Source: Spongiibacteraceae bacterium
GTDB taxonomy: Bacteria; Pseudomonadota; Gammaproteobacteria; Pseudomonadales; Dasaniaceae
Length of the DNA: 64,000 nucleotides
Direction of reading: 5' to 3'
Assembly: GCA_030621845.1 (NCBI GenBank)
Contig: JAUXHA010000003.1
Location: 1 to 64,000 of the forward strand
Shown here: piece after piece, positions 38,879 to 49,983 of the stretch
Numbering within the stretch: position 1 is the stretch's first letter
How the letters are laid out: each line of letters starts with the position of its first letter
The notes under the pieces: generated by a model
What the model was told of the DNA's origin: nothing
The model's input: the letters and a program-made list of their open reading frames with translations, nothing else
The model's database searches: none
Translations under genes and position numbers: made by a program

Positions 38879-39742
38879 TCACTGCATTGAAAAAAACTGG
38901 ACCGAATAACCACGCTTGGACAACTGCCTTAACAGACCGTCATCGCCGGCCAGGTGCAAGGCACCCACAAGAATCAATTCGGTCTCCTGTGTCTGCAACA
39001 GCGCTTCAATCTGCGGCATCCAGCGCTTGTTTCGCTCCACCAGTAAATTCTGGTAAAGTTCGGGAAACTCATCCTGCATCGGCACAATTCCCAACTGCGC
39101 CAGCGCCTTGTTATCACCCCTGCGCCAGGCGGATTTCAACGCTGTCATCATCTCCGGTAAAGCCTGCATATCACTAACAGTACTGAGAATTAATTCATCC
39201 TCCTGTCCCAGGCCCATGGAGGCAATGTAACTGAGTTGCTGCTCGGCTGTTTCCAATTGCCCCAGCGGCTTGCCATCGGCCATCGCACGCTCGGCGAAGT
39301 ACCCATCGACACCGGTTTCTGCCATGCCCAACCGTCCCAGCTCGTAAACAGTGAGCACCAGGGAAACCATAGTGGGCTTAAAATGCTGAAAACTGTCGAG
39401 GGGGAATTGCACCGAGGCAGCATATTTCTCCAAAATCTGGTAAGTGCTGGCTGACAATTCGGAACGCAGGGTGCGGCCATCGCTGTAAGCCATTGCCATC
39501 ATCATCTTCTGCTGGAAAGCCGGGCTGTTAATCGCCTCCATATCTGTTTCCAGCACCAGCCGGGAGGATTGCCGATAAGCCTCCTCAAAAAGCCCTGGTA
39601 GCGGGTAGTCCGATGCACTGAGCACATGCACGGTACCCCCTAGCAAGAGCTTGCTATCGCCCTTGCTAACTTGCCATAACGAAGTTTCTGCCAGCACATT
39701 GCCAGCAAGCAAAAACAGACCTAAGAGGAAAAAATTTCGCAC
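38879..39742 (-). CDS. TraB/GumN family exported protein
   Basis: A 287-residue protein with a signal peptide (VRNFFLLGLFLLAGNVLA) and the TraB/GumN fold: GGTVHVLSASDYP near the N-terminus and LVGALHLAGDDGLL near the C-terminus, which contribute the conserved GxxH-type motifs. Relatives resemble metal-dependent proteases (Tiki family), but the bacterial function is unsettled. I place the start at GTG 39742, preceded by AAGGG; a TTG at 39757 lacks a ribosome-binding site. It is part of the leftward run into sbcB. Confidence 0.85.
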   Translation of the reverse strand: MRNFFLLGLFLLAGNVLAETSLWQVSKGDSKLLLGGTVHVLSASDYPLPGLFEEAYRQSSRLVLETDMEAINSPAFQQKMMMAMAYSDGRTLRSELSASTYQILEKYAASVQFPLDSFQHFKPTMVSLVLTVYELGRLGMAETGVDGYFAERAMADGKPLGQLETAEQQLSYIASMGLGQEDELILSTVSDMQALPEMMTALKSAWRRGDNKALAQLGIVPMQDEFPELYQNLLVERNKRWMPQIEALLQTQETELILVGALHLAGDDGLLRQLSKRGYSVQFFSMQ

Positions 39743-39770
39743 AACAACCCTTATCAATATTTCAATAATT

Positions 39771-40031
39771 TTATTTCAACAGCGGGTGATCTTCCGGTAA
39801 TTGCCGGGACATCCACAGCGCCAGCTTGTGGCGCATACCGGGGCCGTTATCCTGCCCTTTCACCAGTGGCTGAATCAACTTATCGCGAACCAGCAAACGG
39901 TAAATTACCGTCACTTTATCCTTGGCTGAATCAATCGATTCGATTTCACCCACCCCGCGTTTTTTCATATAAATGGCACCCACGCGCAAGGCTTCTTTCA
40001 CCAGTTCCGCTTCGTTATTGAGCTTTTTCAT
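39771..40031 (-). CDS. Small conserved protein, probably DUF5062
   Basis: An 86-residue cytoplasmic protein (MKKLNNEAELVKEALRVGAI at the start) that I recognise as close to the DUF5062 family of gammaproteobacteria. There is no signal or membrane segment; the composition is mixed helical with basic patches (YMKKRGVGEIES). The ATG at 40031 has GGAG 5 nt upstream. The function is unknown. It lies between the LLM oxidoreductase and the TraB gene with 14-28 nt gaps, so it is probably cotranscribed. Confidence 0.75.
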   Translation of the reverse strand: MKKLNNEAELVKEALRVGAIYMKKRGVGEIESIDSAKDKVTVIYRLLVRDKLIQPLVKGQDNGPGMRHKLALWMSRQLPEDHPLLK

Positions 40032-40045
40032 CGTCTCTCCACTGG

Positions 40046-40930
40046 TTAGTTACCCGGTGCAAATAGCGTTAAGGCTTCAGCATCATAACCAAATTCACCG
40101 TCCTTGCGTAAGGGCTGGATGGCAACATGATCGGCACCGTTGTCCCAATGTGCCTCAATTCGCCGGTAAATTGTATTCTCATCACCCCAGGCGACAATGG
40201 CGTCCACCAGGCGATCACTGCCCCCGTGTTCAAAATCGCTCTGTTCAAAGCCCAGGGTCAGGAGATTATTGCGGTAATTGGGCAGCCCCAGATACGTCTC
40301 CATCGCCTTGCGCGCCACTGCGCGCGCTTCAGTCGCATCCTTGATCAATAAGATTTTTTGTTCCGGGGCGAGAAAAGCCTCCGTCCCCATAATTTCCCTC
40401 GCCCGGGCAGTATGTTCCGGAGTAATAAAATAGGGATGAGCACCATCAGCCTTTTCGCCTGCCAGGCCCAGCATTTTTTCCCGCAGCGCCGCCAACACCA
40501 ACAAGCCTTTTTTTTCTGGCTGCGGGCCGGCATAAAACGCCTGCTCCATCGCCTGTAAATAATTACGCATGGTGGTCAGCGGCTTGCCGTAATCATGCTG
40601 GCGCAGGCCGGAAACCATTTCGGCATGGGAAACACCCAGGCCCAAAATCAAGCGCCCACCACTGAGTTCGTCCAGTGAATTGCGCACCGCGGCCATGGCC
40701 ATGGCATCGCGGGCATAAATATTAGCGATACCGGTGGCCAAAGCAATGCGCTCAGTGTGCTCTGCCAGCAGTCCCAATACCACAAAGGGATCCCGGCCAA
40801 CCGCTTCGGGAATCCAGATAGCACCATAGCCCAGCTGTTCCGCCTGCTGTGCAAAAGCAATACACTGGGGGTAGTCGTATGAATCCAACCAGCTCCAGAT
40901 TCCCAATTTACCAATTGTCGATTTGTCCAT
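40046..40930 (-). CDS. LLM-class flavin/F420-dependent oxidoreductase (TIGR03620-like)
   Basis: A 294-residue luciferase-like monooxygenase TIM barrel. It starts IGKLGIWSWLD and has AEQLGYGAIWIPEAVGRDPF and SGGRLILGLGVSHAEM, as in the TIGR03620 subgroup annotated as F420-dependent. Whether this organism uses F420 or FMN is not visible here, and no F420 synthesis genes are in the window. The substrate is unknown. The ATG at 40930 follows GGAG by 8 nt. Confidence 0.82.
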   Translation of the reverse strand: MDKSTIGKLGIWSWLDSYDYPQCIAFAQQAEQLGYGAIWIPEAVGRDPFVVLGLLAEHTERIALATGIANIYARDAMAMAAVRNSLDELSGGRLILGLGVSHAEMVSGLRQHDYGKPLTTMRNYLQAMEQAFYAGPQPEKKGLLVLAALREKMLGLAGEKADGAHPYFITPEHTARAREIMGTEAFLAPEQKILLIKDATEARAVARKAMETYLGLPNYRNNLLTLGFEQSDFEHGGSDRLVDAIVAWGDENTIYRRIEAHWDNGADHVAIQPLRKDGEFGYDAEALTLFAPGN

Positions 40931-40945
40931 CACCGCAACTCCAAT

Positions 40946-41188
40946 TTAAATAATAAAACGCAACACCAGATAAGGCACCAGGAGAAACACAAAGATTAAT
41001 AATTTAAACAGACCCATACCCGCATAATGGATCAGGTAAAAAGCTTGTTCCGAAATCTTGAACCACCGACTGTGCAGGGAATACAGCCACCCCGGTGCCA
41101 ACACCAGAATTAGAAACCAAAACACCAACAAAGCATAATTAATTAATACCGACCAGGCCAGTAATTGTATGCTTATTGCAAGACTCAT
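40946..41188 (-). CDS. Small membrane protein, DUF6868-like
   Basis: An 80-residue protein with two predicted membrane helices (about 10-32 and 56-78) around the motif WLYSLHSRWFKISEQAFYLI, followed by HYAGMGLFK. I recognise this as the DUF6868 pattern. The ATG at 41188 has GGGG 7 nt upstream. It sits between yhdP and the LLM gene on the same strand. The function is unknown. Confidence 0.75.
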   Translation of the reverse strand: MSLAISIQLLAWSVLINYALLVFWFLILVLAPGWLYSLHSRWFKISEQAFYLIHYAGMGLFKLLIFVFLLVPYLVLRFII

Positions 41189-41218
41189 CTTCAGACCCCT
41201 AATGCTGTGATGAGAGCG

Positions 41219-44200
41219 TTACTCAGGGCTTGCAGTCTCGGTCTCGGTAACATCTTCAGTTTGCTTCTCTTTTTTATTCTTTTTGGACTTTTTTGATAAC
41301 TTTTTCGACAAGTCACCAGCATAAAGTTTCTTGAATTCCAAATCCGGATCATCCCAGTTTCCCCTCAGGGTGTAAACCGCACTGGACACTTTATCCACCT
41401 GGCTTTTGAATACCTTGGTGGCGATGTAAACACCGGCCGCTACGGGTAAACCGCCAAGAAACGCCGCCGCAACCCAGGGCAAATTGCCCGCCACCGGCAA
41501 AGTCGCAATTAATTCCATATCCAGCTTCTCGGTATTCAGGTCAGTGCCACCATCAAAAACAAACTGTGATGATGGGCTGTGGATTAACAGCGGATCGGTG
41601 ATATCCAAATAGGCATTGTTGATTTCAAAGCCACCTTCCATGTCATCAAAGCTAACACCTCCCCCCGACAAGTCGGAAAAATCCAGCTGCAGGCGACGAA
41701 GAATATTACTGACATTAAAAATACTGATTATCTTCATAGTGCCGGCAGCGCCGCCGGATGTTTTCAAAAAACGACCGTCATCGATTTCCAGGTTGAATTT
41801 ACCTTCACTGATATTGAGCGTCCACTGGTCAGGCCGAGCAGACCAGCTCAAATCAAGCATGACATAGCCTTTTTTACTTTCGATCATCCGCTCGTAATCC
41901 CAGCGCTCAAATACATCCGCCAGATTCCTGAAGCCAAACCGGGCTTGCAACTCAGTACGGTTCCCCGCTGCTGTTTGGAACCAGCTTAATTGCCCGGGGT
42001 GCTGCTGGCTGCCAATGGTCATATTGCGAATTTCGCCGATCAACTGGTCGATACGAACACCCTCTTTTTCACTGCGCAATGAAAAAGCTACGTTACCCAC
42101 TGGCTCCTCGGCAATAAACAACTCTTTTACTTTAACATCCACATCAAACAAGGTGGCCGGATCGAGATCGCGAAACACACCCGTATCCAGTTCGTCGTCA
42201 TTACCCGACGACTTGGCCAATACAAACCTGTCCAGCACTAAATGCCAGGGCTTTTCACTGTCAACGGGAATAAAGATCAACCCTTCAACATCTTGATTAT
42301 TGACACCCAGGCGCCAATACGCTTTCTGCCTGCGTAAATCCACACGCATATCGCGGTAATTGGAGGAAAATGCTTCCAACTGAGCGATGTCAAACTCACG
42401 TACTTTGACCGTAACATCACTCTCTTGTGCAGACGCCTCCATAGCTTGAATATAGCGATCGTAATAGGGCCGCCATTGCTCCAGACTGGCTGACTCAAGC
42501 TGACCGGCAATGATAAACGTGCCGTCCTCCCGACTGATAGCCGAGCTGCCCCCGACGCTAAGCAGGGCATTTTGAAATACGCGATCCGCTAACTGCAATT
42601 GCAGCTCCAGAGTATTCTCTATGCTCATTTCCAGCAAAATAGGCTCAACGCCAATCGGCATAGCGAGCTGAAAACCCCAGGCCTGCTCGGCACTTTTATT
42701 ATAGGGCGACGGTAGATCCACCTTCACCCCCACAAGATCAGAACTCATCGTCAATCGGCTACTGTCTTCTCCAATTGAAGCGTCGACCTGAAACTGTGTC
42801 TTACCGGAGAAAAACATCATCACCGGCTGGCCAGTCCACGCTGCCACATCAGCCATCGCCAGACGGCCTGCAATGCTGACCAACAACGGCTGTCCGGGTT
42901 GCTGGCGAACACTAAGTTTGGCACGTTCGCCAAAAAACTTCCCGACAATGCCCGCCGAGTAAAAACCCTTTTCGGTGCTAAAACCCAGTGGCCCTGAGAA
43001 CTGTTTGAGCTGCAAATTAAAATCACTGATATCCAGCTCACCCTGGCTCAACCTGGATTCAAAGGCGACTTTTGCCTCTACAGTTTCGTTAGCCAGTGGT
43101 ATCCCCAGTTGTAATTCGGCCTCGATATCACCGCTTAGCTGCCAATGATCAAACGCCGCGCCGACATAGCGACGCAAACCCGGACTGCGGGTGACAATAC
43201 GCATCGCATCGGTAATACTGCCATGGACCCCGGCATTGATGGTTAACCATGAACCCTGATCCAGGGGATCAAGCGCTACCACCGCATCAGTCACTGCCAG
43301 GCCAAAAATACTGGCCGCTGTGGTTGTCACATCCACTTCATCATCATCAATGACCACCATCGCCGCCAGGTTATCCACCGCGGGCCAGTCGGAATGATAA
43401 TCCAGACTGGCACCCTCAACATTGAGATAAAGCTGTACTGTTCGATCTTCGGGCGCATCACCCACCAGCGAACCGCGATAAATAAATCCGCCGTCAGTAA
43501 TATGGCCAGAACGAATACTATTGCCTAGCCAATCCAGTAAATCATTGCTTAAAATATAGGGAATATAACGCCCGCGCAGGCCGGCATCGATATCACTGAG
43601 ACCTATCACCAGAGTCATTTGCGGCTCGCCTGCCGCCTTCTCAACCGGTATGTCCAGCCGTAACAGCGCCGTGACCGGGCCGTGATCGGAGCGAAGATGA
43701 ATAAGGCCGCTATTCACATAAACGTGCTTGCCATCCATTCGCCACTGCAGCTGGGCACGAGCCTGGCCCAACTGTAAAGGCTGGTGATAAATGTCCGGAA
43801 ACTCCATGGTAAATTCCTTGGCATCCAGCACTACCGAGCCAAAATCCGGCTCGGCATGAATAAATCCGCTCACCGCCGTGGCACCAGGACTGCCGTGCCA
43901 GGGCTGTACCGACACCTTGTCGAGATTAGCTTCCAGCAAAAACAAACGTTCGGTTTCAGGACTCAGGTCAAGCTGCAACTGCAAATTATTAAGACGACCT
44001 CCTGGCGAGAGCGTGGAAAGTATCTCTGGCCCATCTCCTTCCAATACAGCAAGTTCAAGCAGGGCTAAAGTAATCTCATCCAGCGACAGGCTTTGGGCCG
44101 CCAGGCTAAGCTGTTGATGCTGATAGCCTACGGTTAACTGATCAACTTCAAACTGCTCTGATTTTATTTCCCCGGCAATATTAGCAATCCACGCCGACCA

Positions 44201-45133
44201 TTGCTCATCGGCCGTTCGCTTCACTTTAAAACGACTGGAAAAATTTTCGACATCCGGAATCTCTTTACCGGTGATCGCAGCCAGATCCAGCAGCGGTATA
44301 GCAATGTCCCCCTCCAGGCTAATTTCCCCCCCGGGCAACCAGTGCCCCCACAGCTCACTGTTAATACGCGCGTCGCGCAACTGCAAACCCAAACTGTGAA
44401 TAAGTGGTAGCTGGGCAGTAAAGTCCATCTGCTTAAAACTGGCATAGGCTTCGGCGCTAAACACGTCGCTGTTGCGAGGGTCACCCGTTGATTCAACTAA
44501 CACACGGATTGGCTCGAGAGATTGATCAAGCACTAGTTGCAACCTGGCCCGGCGGAAGTCACCACTGCGTACCAGGCTCAGGGTATTAAGTTTTATCTGG
44601 TCCCGATAACCATTGGCGTACAACAACGCCAATTCAACATCATCGAGATTGACGTTATCAAACAGCAGGATGCGCTCAATAATGTTTTCGACATTGGTAT
44701 CACCTGACTGATAGGGATAACCCTGCAAGCGCCACTTGCCCGCTGCAAACTCCTCAATCACACATTTTACACCGGACAGTGACAGGCCGTTGGCTTGCAA
44801 ATCACCCTTGAGCAGCGTCGCCAATGGGTCAATAGTAAAATTAACCTCAGCCATAAACAGCACCGACTGATCAGTATTTTCCGGATGCAACAGCGTGACC
44901 TGTTCAAAGGAAATAGTGGGATAAATGCCGGACCAGGCACCATAAAGCCTGCCGACTTTAATCTGTAAACCGGTAAATTCGACTAATCTTGCCACCAATT
45001 GTTGCTGGTAATCGTCGACCTTGTCCATGTAATAGCGACCCAGGCTCACATAGATCGCCACCACAAACAGGACAATCACTGTCGCCGTCCAAAACAGACG
45101 ATGCAGAAATGTAGCGCTCTTCCTGATGACCAT
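41219..45133 (-). CDS. yhdP: YhdP family protein (AsmA-like, lipid transport to the outer membrane)
   Basis: A 1304-residue protein with one N-terminal membrane helix (about 13-33), a very long beta-rich periplasmic domain (DUF3971/AsmA-like C-terminal region) and a Lys-rich acidic-ended tail (SKKLSKKSKKNKKEKQTED). E. coli YhdP, with TamB and YdbH, forms bridge-like structures moving phospholipids to the outer membrane. The synteny mreBCD-maf-rng-yhdP is the same as in E. coli and Pseudomonas. It lies 25 nt after rng. Confidence 0.93.
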   Translation of the reverse strand: MVIRKSATFLHRLFWTATVIVLFVVAIYVSLGRYYMDKVDDYQQQLVARLVEFTGLQIKVGRLYGAWSGIYPTISFEQVTLLHPENTDQSVLFMAEVNFTIDPLATLLKGDLQANGLSLSGVKCVIEEFAAGKWRLQGYPYQSGDTNVENIIERILLFDNVNLDDVELALLYANGYRDQIKLNTLSLVRSGDFRRARLQLVLDQSLEPIRVLVESTGDPRNSDVFSAEAYASFKQMDFTAQLPLIHSLGLQLRDARINSELWGHWLPGGEISLEGDIAIPLLDLAAITGKEIPDVENFSSRFKVKRTADEQWSAWIANIAGEIKSEQFEVDQLTVGYQHQQLSLAAQSLSLDEITLALLELAVLEGDGPEILSTLSPGGRLNNLQLQLDLSPETERLFLLEANLDKVSVQPWHGSPGATAVSGFIHAEPDFGSVVLDAKEFTMEFPDIYHQPLQLGQARAQLQWRMDGKHVYVNSGLIHLRSDHGPVTALLRLDIPVEKAAGEPQMTLVIGLSDIDAGLRGRYIPYILSNDLLDWLGNSIRSGHITDGGFIYRGSLVGDAPEDRTVQLYLNVEGASLDYHSDWPAVDNLAAMVVIDDDEVDVTTTAASIFGLAVTDAVVALDPLDQGSWLTINAGVHGSITDAMRIVTRSPGLRRYVGAAFDHWQLSGDIEAELQLGIPLANETVEAKVAFESRLSQGELDISDFNLQLKQFSGPLGFSTEKGFYSAGIVGKFFGERAKLSVRQQPGQPLLVSIAGRLAMADVAAWTGQPVMMFFSGKTQFQVDASIGEDSSRLTMSSDLVGVKVDLPSPYNKSAEQAWGFQLAMPIGVEPILLEMSIENTLELQLQLADRVFQNALLSVGGSSAISREDGTFIIAGQLESASLEQWRPYYDRYIQAMEASAQESDVTVKVREFDIAQLEAFSSNYRDMRVDLRRQKAYWRLGVNNQDVEGLIFIPVDSEKPWHLVLDRFVLAKSSGNDDELDTGVFRDLDPATLFDVDVKVKELFIAEEPVGNVAFSLRSEKEGVRIDQLIGEIRNMTIGSQQHPGQLSWFQTAAGNRTELQARFGFRNLADVFERWDYERMIESKKGYVMLDLSWSARPDQWTLNISEGKFNLEIDDGRFLKTSGGAAGTMKIISIFNVSNILRRLQLDFSDLSGGGVSFDDMEGGFEINNAYLDITDPLLIHSPSSQFVFDGGTDLNTEKLDMELIATLPVAGNLPWVAAAFLGGLPVAAGVYIATKVFKSQVDKVSSAVYTLRGNWDDPDLEFKKLYAGDLSKKLSKKSKKNKKEKQTEDVTETETASPE

Positions 45134-45158
45134 AAGGTATGATTAAATCCTGGAAAAA

Positions 45159-46634
45159 TTAAAGCAATACAACATCAAATTGTTCCTGATTGTACATAAG
45201 TTCAACCTGAAACTGGATCGTCTTGCCAATAAATTCTTCCAGATCAGCGACACTGGCTGATTCCTCATCCAGCAGACGGTCCACCACTTCCTGGGAAGCC
45301 CTCACCAGCAACTGGTTATTTTCATAGGCTCTCGCCTCGCGGAGGATTTCACGAAAGATTTCATAGCAAACCGTTTCCGGCGACTTTAAGGAACCACGTC
45401 CATCGCAGACCGGGCAGGATTCACACAGCACATGCTCGAGGCTTTCCCGGGTGCGCTTACGGGTCATTTCAACCAATCCCAGTTCGGACACGCCGGTAAT
45501 CGTGCTCTTGGCATGATCCTGGGCCATCGCTTTTTCCAGTACCCGATGAACCTGGCGACGGTGTTCACCGTCTTTCATATCAATAAAATCGATAATGATA
45601 ATACCGCCCAGATTACGCACCCTGATTTGCCGCGCCAATGAAGTCGCCGCCTCAAGATTGGTCTTAAAAATGGTTTCTTCAAGATTGCGGTGGCCGACAA
45701 AGCCCCCGGTATTTACATCGATAGTGGTCATCGCTTCGGTCTGGTCGATGATCAAATAGCCGCCGGATTTCAGTGGTACCTTGCGGCCCAGCGCACGCTG
45801 TAATTCATCCTCAATGTTATAGAGATCGAAAATAGGCCTGGCGCCGCTATAACATTCAATCCTGCTACTCAGCTCGGGAATATAATCCACCGAGAAAGCC
45901 TTAACACTCTGATAGTTCTCCTGCGAATCAATGCTGATTTTTTCCACATTGGGGCGAACCAGATCCCTGATGGTGCGCATATGTAACGGCAAGTCCTCGT
46001 AAATTATGGCCGGCTCTTTACGCTCTTTCATTTTTCGTTGCAGTGCCAGCCAGAGACGTTTGAAAAAACGGATATCCGAGAGTAACTCCTCTTCGCCGGC
46101 CCCCTCTGCCGCGGTGCGAATAATAAAACCGCCCTCGCCTTCCAGCCCCTCAGCCAGTACACAGCGTTTCACCAGTTGGCGCAGGCGATCGCGCTCTTGT
46201 TCATCATCAATACGCTGGGAAACACCGATATGACTGGTATGGGGCATATACACTAAATAGCGCGATGGCACCGACAAATGCGTGGTCAAACGGGCTCCCT
46301 TGGTGCCAATCGGGTCTTTAATCACTTGAGCAATCACTGCCTGGCCTTCACGCACCAGGCTGCGAATGTCCAGTTCATCCGTTTTCCGCTCCATGCCCTC
46401 TTCATCCAGCGCCACGATATCAGAAGCATGAATAAAACTGGCACGCTCAAGGCCAATATCGACAAAGGCCGCCTGCATACCCGGCAGCACCCTGACAACC
46501 TTACCCTTGTAGATATTACCGGCAATACCCTTAGCGGCGGTACGCTCAATATAGACTTCCTGCAGCACACCATTCTCAACCACGGCCACCCGGGTTTCCA
46601 TTGGAGTAATATTGACGAGGATTTCTTCGCTCAT
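45159..46634 (-). CDS. rng: Ribonuclease G
   Basis: A 491-residue RNase E/G-family endonuclease that matures 16S rRNA 5' ends and takes part in mRNA decay. It has an N-terminal S1 domain (about 35-120), the 5' sensor, a DNase I-like catalytic domain (TTIDVNTGGFVG, IIIDFIDM) and a zinc-link motif CESCPVCDGRGS. It lacks the long RNase E scaffold tail, so it is RNase G. It follows maf by 70 nt. Confidence 0.96.
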   Translation of the reverse strand: MSEEILVNITPMETRVAVVENGVLQEVYIERTAAKGIAGNIYKGKVVRVLPGMQAAFVDIGLERASFIHASDIVALDEEGMERKTDELDIRSLVREGQAVIAQVIKDPIGTKGARLTTHLSVPSRYLVYMPHTSHIGVSQRIDDEQERDRLRQLVKRCVLAEGLEGEGGFIIRTAAEGAGEEELLSDIRFFKRLWLALQRKMKERKEPAIIYEDLPLHMRTIRDLVRPNVEKISIDSQENYQSVKAFSVDYIPELSSRIECYSGARPIFDLYNIEDELQRALGRKVPLKSGGYLIIDQTEAMTTIDVNTGGFVGHRNLEETIFKTNLEAATSLARQIRVRNLGGIIIIDFIDMKDGEHRRQVHRVLEKAMAQDHAKSTITGVSELGLVEMTRKRTRESLEHVLCESCPVCDGRGSLKSPETVCYEIFREILREARAYENNQLLVRASQEVVDRLLDEESASVADLEEFIGKTIQFQVELMYNQEQFDVVLL

Positions 46635-46704
46635 TAAAACCTGTCCTTTTTATCTACACGCGTTAGCTGCCTGGCTTTAACTGTTAATACTGTTATGTAA
46701 CGAT

Positions 46705-47304
46705 TCAGAGCGCCATGGCGTTAAGCAGCTGACTGGTTTCCGCCAGGGGCAAACCCACCACCCCGGAATAACTGCCATTAATCGCTGTAACAAACATCGC
46801 CGCCAACCCCTGTATGGCATAACTACCGGCTTTATCAGCCGGCTCGCCAGTGCGCCAATAAGCAAGAATTTCCTCCCGCTGTAGCTCGCGAAAAGTCACC
46901 TCGGTAATACTCAATGCGCTCAGTTGCCGCTGGCTCTGTACCAGGCTTACCGCGCTCAACACCCGGTGAGTCTTCCCCGACAACGCCGTGAGCATCTCCA
47001 GCGCCTGTTCACAATCCGCCGGCTTGCCCATTATACGATTATCCAGCACCACCGTGGTATCGGCGCCCAACACCGCCTGTTCACAACCACTGGCTTGCGA
47101 TTGTTGCCAGCCGGCACGGGCCTTAGCCAGCGCCAGGCGCTGGACATAATCGATGGCGGCCTCCGCGGGCAAAGGTGTTTCATCAATATCAACTGGCAAC
47201 TGGACAAACTGCACACCGATTTGCTGCAACAGTTCTGCACGCCGAGGTGACGCTGAAGCCAGGGTTATTATTCTGTGTTTAAAAGGCGCCGGCATGCTCT
47301 GCAA
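46705..47304 (-). CDS. maf: Maf-like nucleotide pyrophosphatase (YhdE type)
   Basis: A 199-residue Maf protein hydrolysing dTTP/UTP or modified nucleotides. The motif LASASPRRAELL at the N-terminus and VLGADTTVVLD in the middle mark the family; position next to mreD and rng identifies the YhdE type. The first start is TTG at 47304 with AGGA upstream; an ATG at 47295 (MPAPFK) would also fit. The gap to mreD is 12 nt. Confidence 0.92.
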   Translation of the reverse strand: MQSMPAPFKHRIITLASASPRRAELLQQIGVQFVQLPVDIDETPLPAEAAIDYVQRLALAKARAGWQQSQASGCEQAVLGADTTVVLDNRIMGKPADCEQALEMLTALSGKTHRVLSAVSLVQSQRQLSALSITEVTFRELQREEILAYWRTGEPADKAGSYAIQGLAAMFVTAINGSYSGVVGLPLAETSQLLNAMAL

Positions 47305-47316
47305 TGATGTCCTGAT

Positions 47317-47802
47317 TCAACGAACGTAATAATACCGGCGCAAAAAACGCAGGAATATCAACAGCCACGGCCAGATCAAGGCACTGACCAAGGCCGGTAG
47401 TATAAATAAAAGATTGGGTGATGGGGTACCGATTAATGTCTGCACCCAATGGCACACTAGCTGATTTAATCCCACCAGGATAAAAATGACCCCCGCCTGT
47501 TGCAGGGGAGTAAACATTCTTAGGCGCTGATAGAGGATCAATACCAGATAGGTGAGCAGCCCCAGGGCAAAGGCATTCTGGCCCAAGGGCGCGCCTTCGA
47601 CAATATCCAGGGTCAATCCCGCCGCCCCGGCCGTCGCAATGCCTATCCGCTCGGGCAGGGCCATCACCCAGTACAATAACACCAGTGCGACCCATTCCGG
47701 TCGCCCCCACTGCGCCCATAGCGGGATCGGCATCACACTCAATAACAGCGCCGCGACAAAGGTCAGTAAAATAACCAGGTTACCCTGTGCAGGCGCCGAC
47801 AC
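47317..47802 (-). CDS. mreD: MreD, rod-shape-determining membrane protein
   Basis: A 161-residue membrane protein with about five helices; part of the elongasome with MreB, MreC, RodA and PBP2. Sequence features are limited to hydrophobicity and PLWAQWGRPEWVALVLLYW, a recognisable MreD signature. The start is GTG at 47802 behind AGGAG (spacing 6), just 3 nt after the mreC stop. Confidence 0.93.
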   Translation of the reverse strand: MSAPAQGNLVILLTFVAALLLSVMPIPLWAQWGRPEWVALVLLYWVMALPERIGIATAGAAGLTLDIVEGAPLGQNAFALGLLTYLVLILYQRLRMFTPLQQAGVIFILVGLNQLVCHWVQTLIGTPSPNLLFILPALVSALIWPWLLIFLRFLRRYYYVR

Positions 47803-47805
47803 CGG

Positions 47806-48636
47806 TTACTCCTTCTGCTCACGGGTAAAAACCAGCAACACATGGCGGCTTCTGATTAACTGGGCGCTGGGCTGTGCTTTCACCCTGGCGAAGGACTGGC
47901 CCGGATCTATGCTAATTTCGCTGACAACCGCTACCGGGTAGCCCGCGGGAAAACGCTTGCCCAGACCGGAGCTGACCAATAAGTCACCGACCTTGATATC
48001 GGTGGTTGCTGCGACATGACTCAGTTCCAGTTCCTGGTAGAGCCCGGTACCTTCAACAATACTGCGCAGGCCATTACGGTTAACCTGTACCGGAACCGCA
48101 TGAGTGGTATCACTGATCAGTAACACCCGGCTGTGCCTGGCACTGACCTCAATAATCTGTCCCATCAAGCCCTGGGCGTCAATAACCGGCTGACCCACAT
48201 AAACCTGGTCGTCACTGCCCTTGTTGATAATAATCACATGCCGAAGAGGATCGGGAGACAAGCCGATTAACTCGGCCACCAGCACCGTATCATCAACCAG
48301 GGCGGAAGAATTTAGCAATTCCCTCAGCCGCACATTCTCGGCCTCCAGAGACGCCAGCTTTTGCACCTTGGCTTTGAGCAGCAGGGATTCTGCCTTGAGA
48401 CGGGCGTTTTCCGCCAGCAGAGTATCCCGACTCAGCAGTTTATTATCACCCCAACTGAGCAGGCGAGAAGGAATATCCGCCACCCAGTAAAACGGGGCCG
48501 CCACCGTGGCCAGGCGGGATTTAACCGGCCCCAGCCACTGATAGTGCTCACCGGCAAAAATCAGCGTCAGCGACAGGGTGCTCAATAATAATAATCGAGC
48601 ACCGATCGAAGAGCCTTTGACAAATAAGGGTTTGAT
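47806..48636 (-). CDS. mreC: MreC, rod-shape-determining periplasmic protein
   Basis: A 276-residue bitopic protein: a cytoplasmic stub, one membrane helix (RLLLLSTLSLTLIFAG), a coiled coil (about 75-110) and the double beta-barrel domain. It organises PBP2 and MreB for side-wall growth. The start is notable: no ATG, GTG or TTG lies in frame between an upstream TAG and a TTG at 48585, yet the conserved N-terminus KPLFVKG-SIGARL is encoded upstream. ATC at 48636, after GAGG with a 7-nt spacer, sits where Met1 lies in E. coli MreC (MKPIFSRG). The TTG start would cut into the membrane helix and give 259 residues. Identity is certain; the start is inferred. Confidence 0.85.
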   Translation of the reverse strand: MKPLFVKGSSIGARLLLLSTLSLTLIFAGEHYQWLGPVKSRLATVAAPFYWVADIPSRLLSWGDNKLLSRDTLLAENARLKAESLLLKAKVQKLASLEAENVRLRELLNSSALVDDTVLVAELIGLSPDPLRHVIIINKGSDDQVYVGQPVIDAQGLMGQIIEVSARHSRVLLISDTTHAVPVQVNRNGLRSIVEGTGLYQELELSHVAATTDIKVGDLLVSSGLGKRFPAGYPVAVVSEISIDPGQSFARVKAQPSAQLIRSRHVLLVFTREQKE

Positions 48637-48660
48637 AGTGGTCCCTCGCTAGCGACGGGG

Positions 48661-49707
<1,047 letters not shown>

Positions 49708-49983
49708 TCACCTTGCAATATGTCGTCGGGATTACCGCTAAACGTGTCATCCTGTTGACAGGTTTAAGCTCTGAAAGCTTTTCCTTGCAATATATTTGCC
49801 ACTCTATCAATGGCAGGGATTCAGGGCAAGGCGGAAATGTGATAAGTTACGGTTTTATTGTAGTGGTGATAAGCACTTATCGCCATCGGTGAGGCTTCCA
49901 GCTGCCCTTTTTTTTCACTTTGTGTGCACTGCATGCAAAGTCAGGAAATTGTCACACCACAATTTGTTTTGGAGAATACAACC

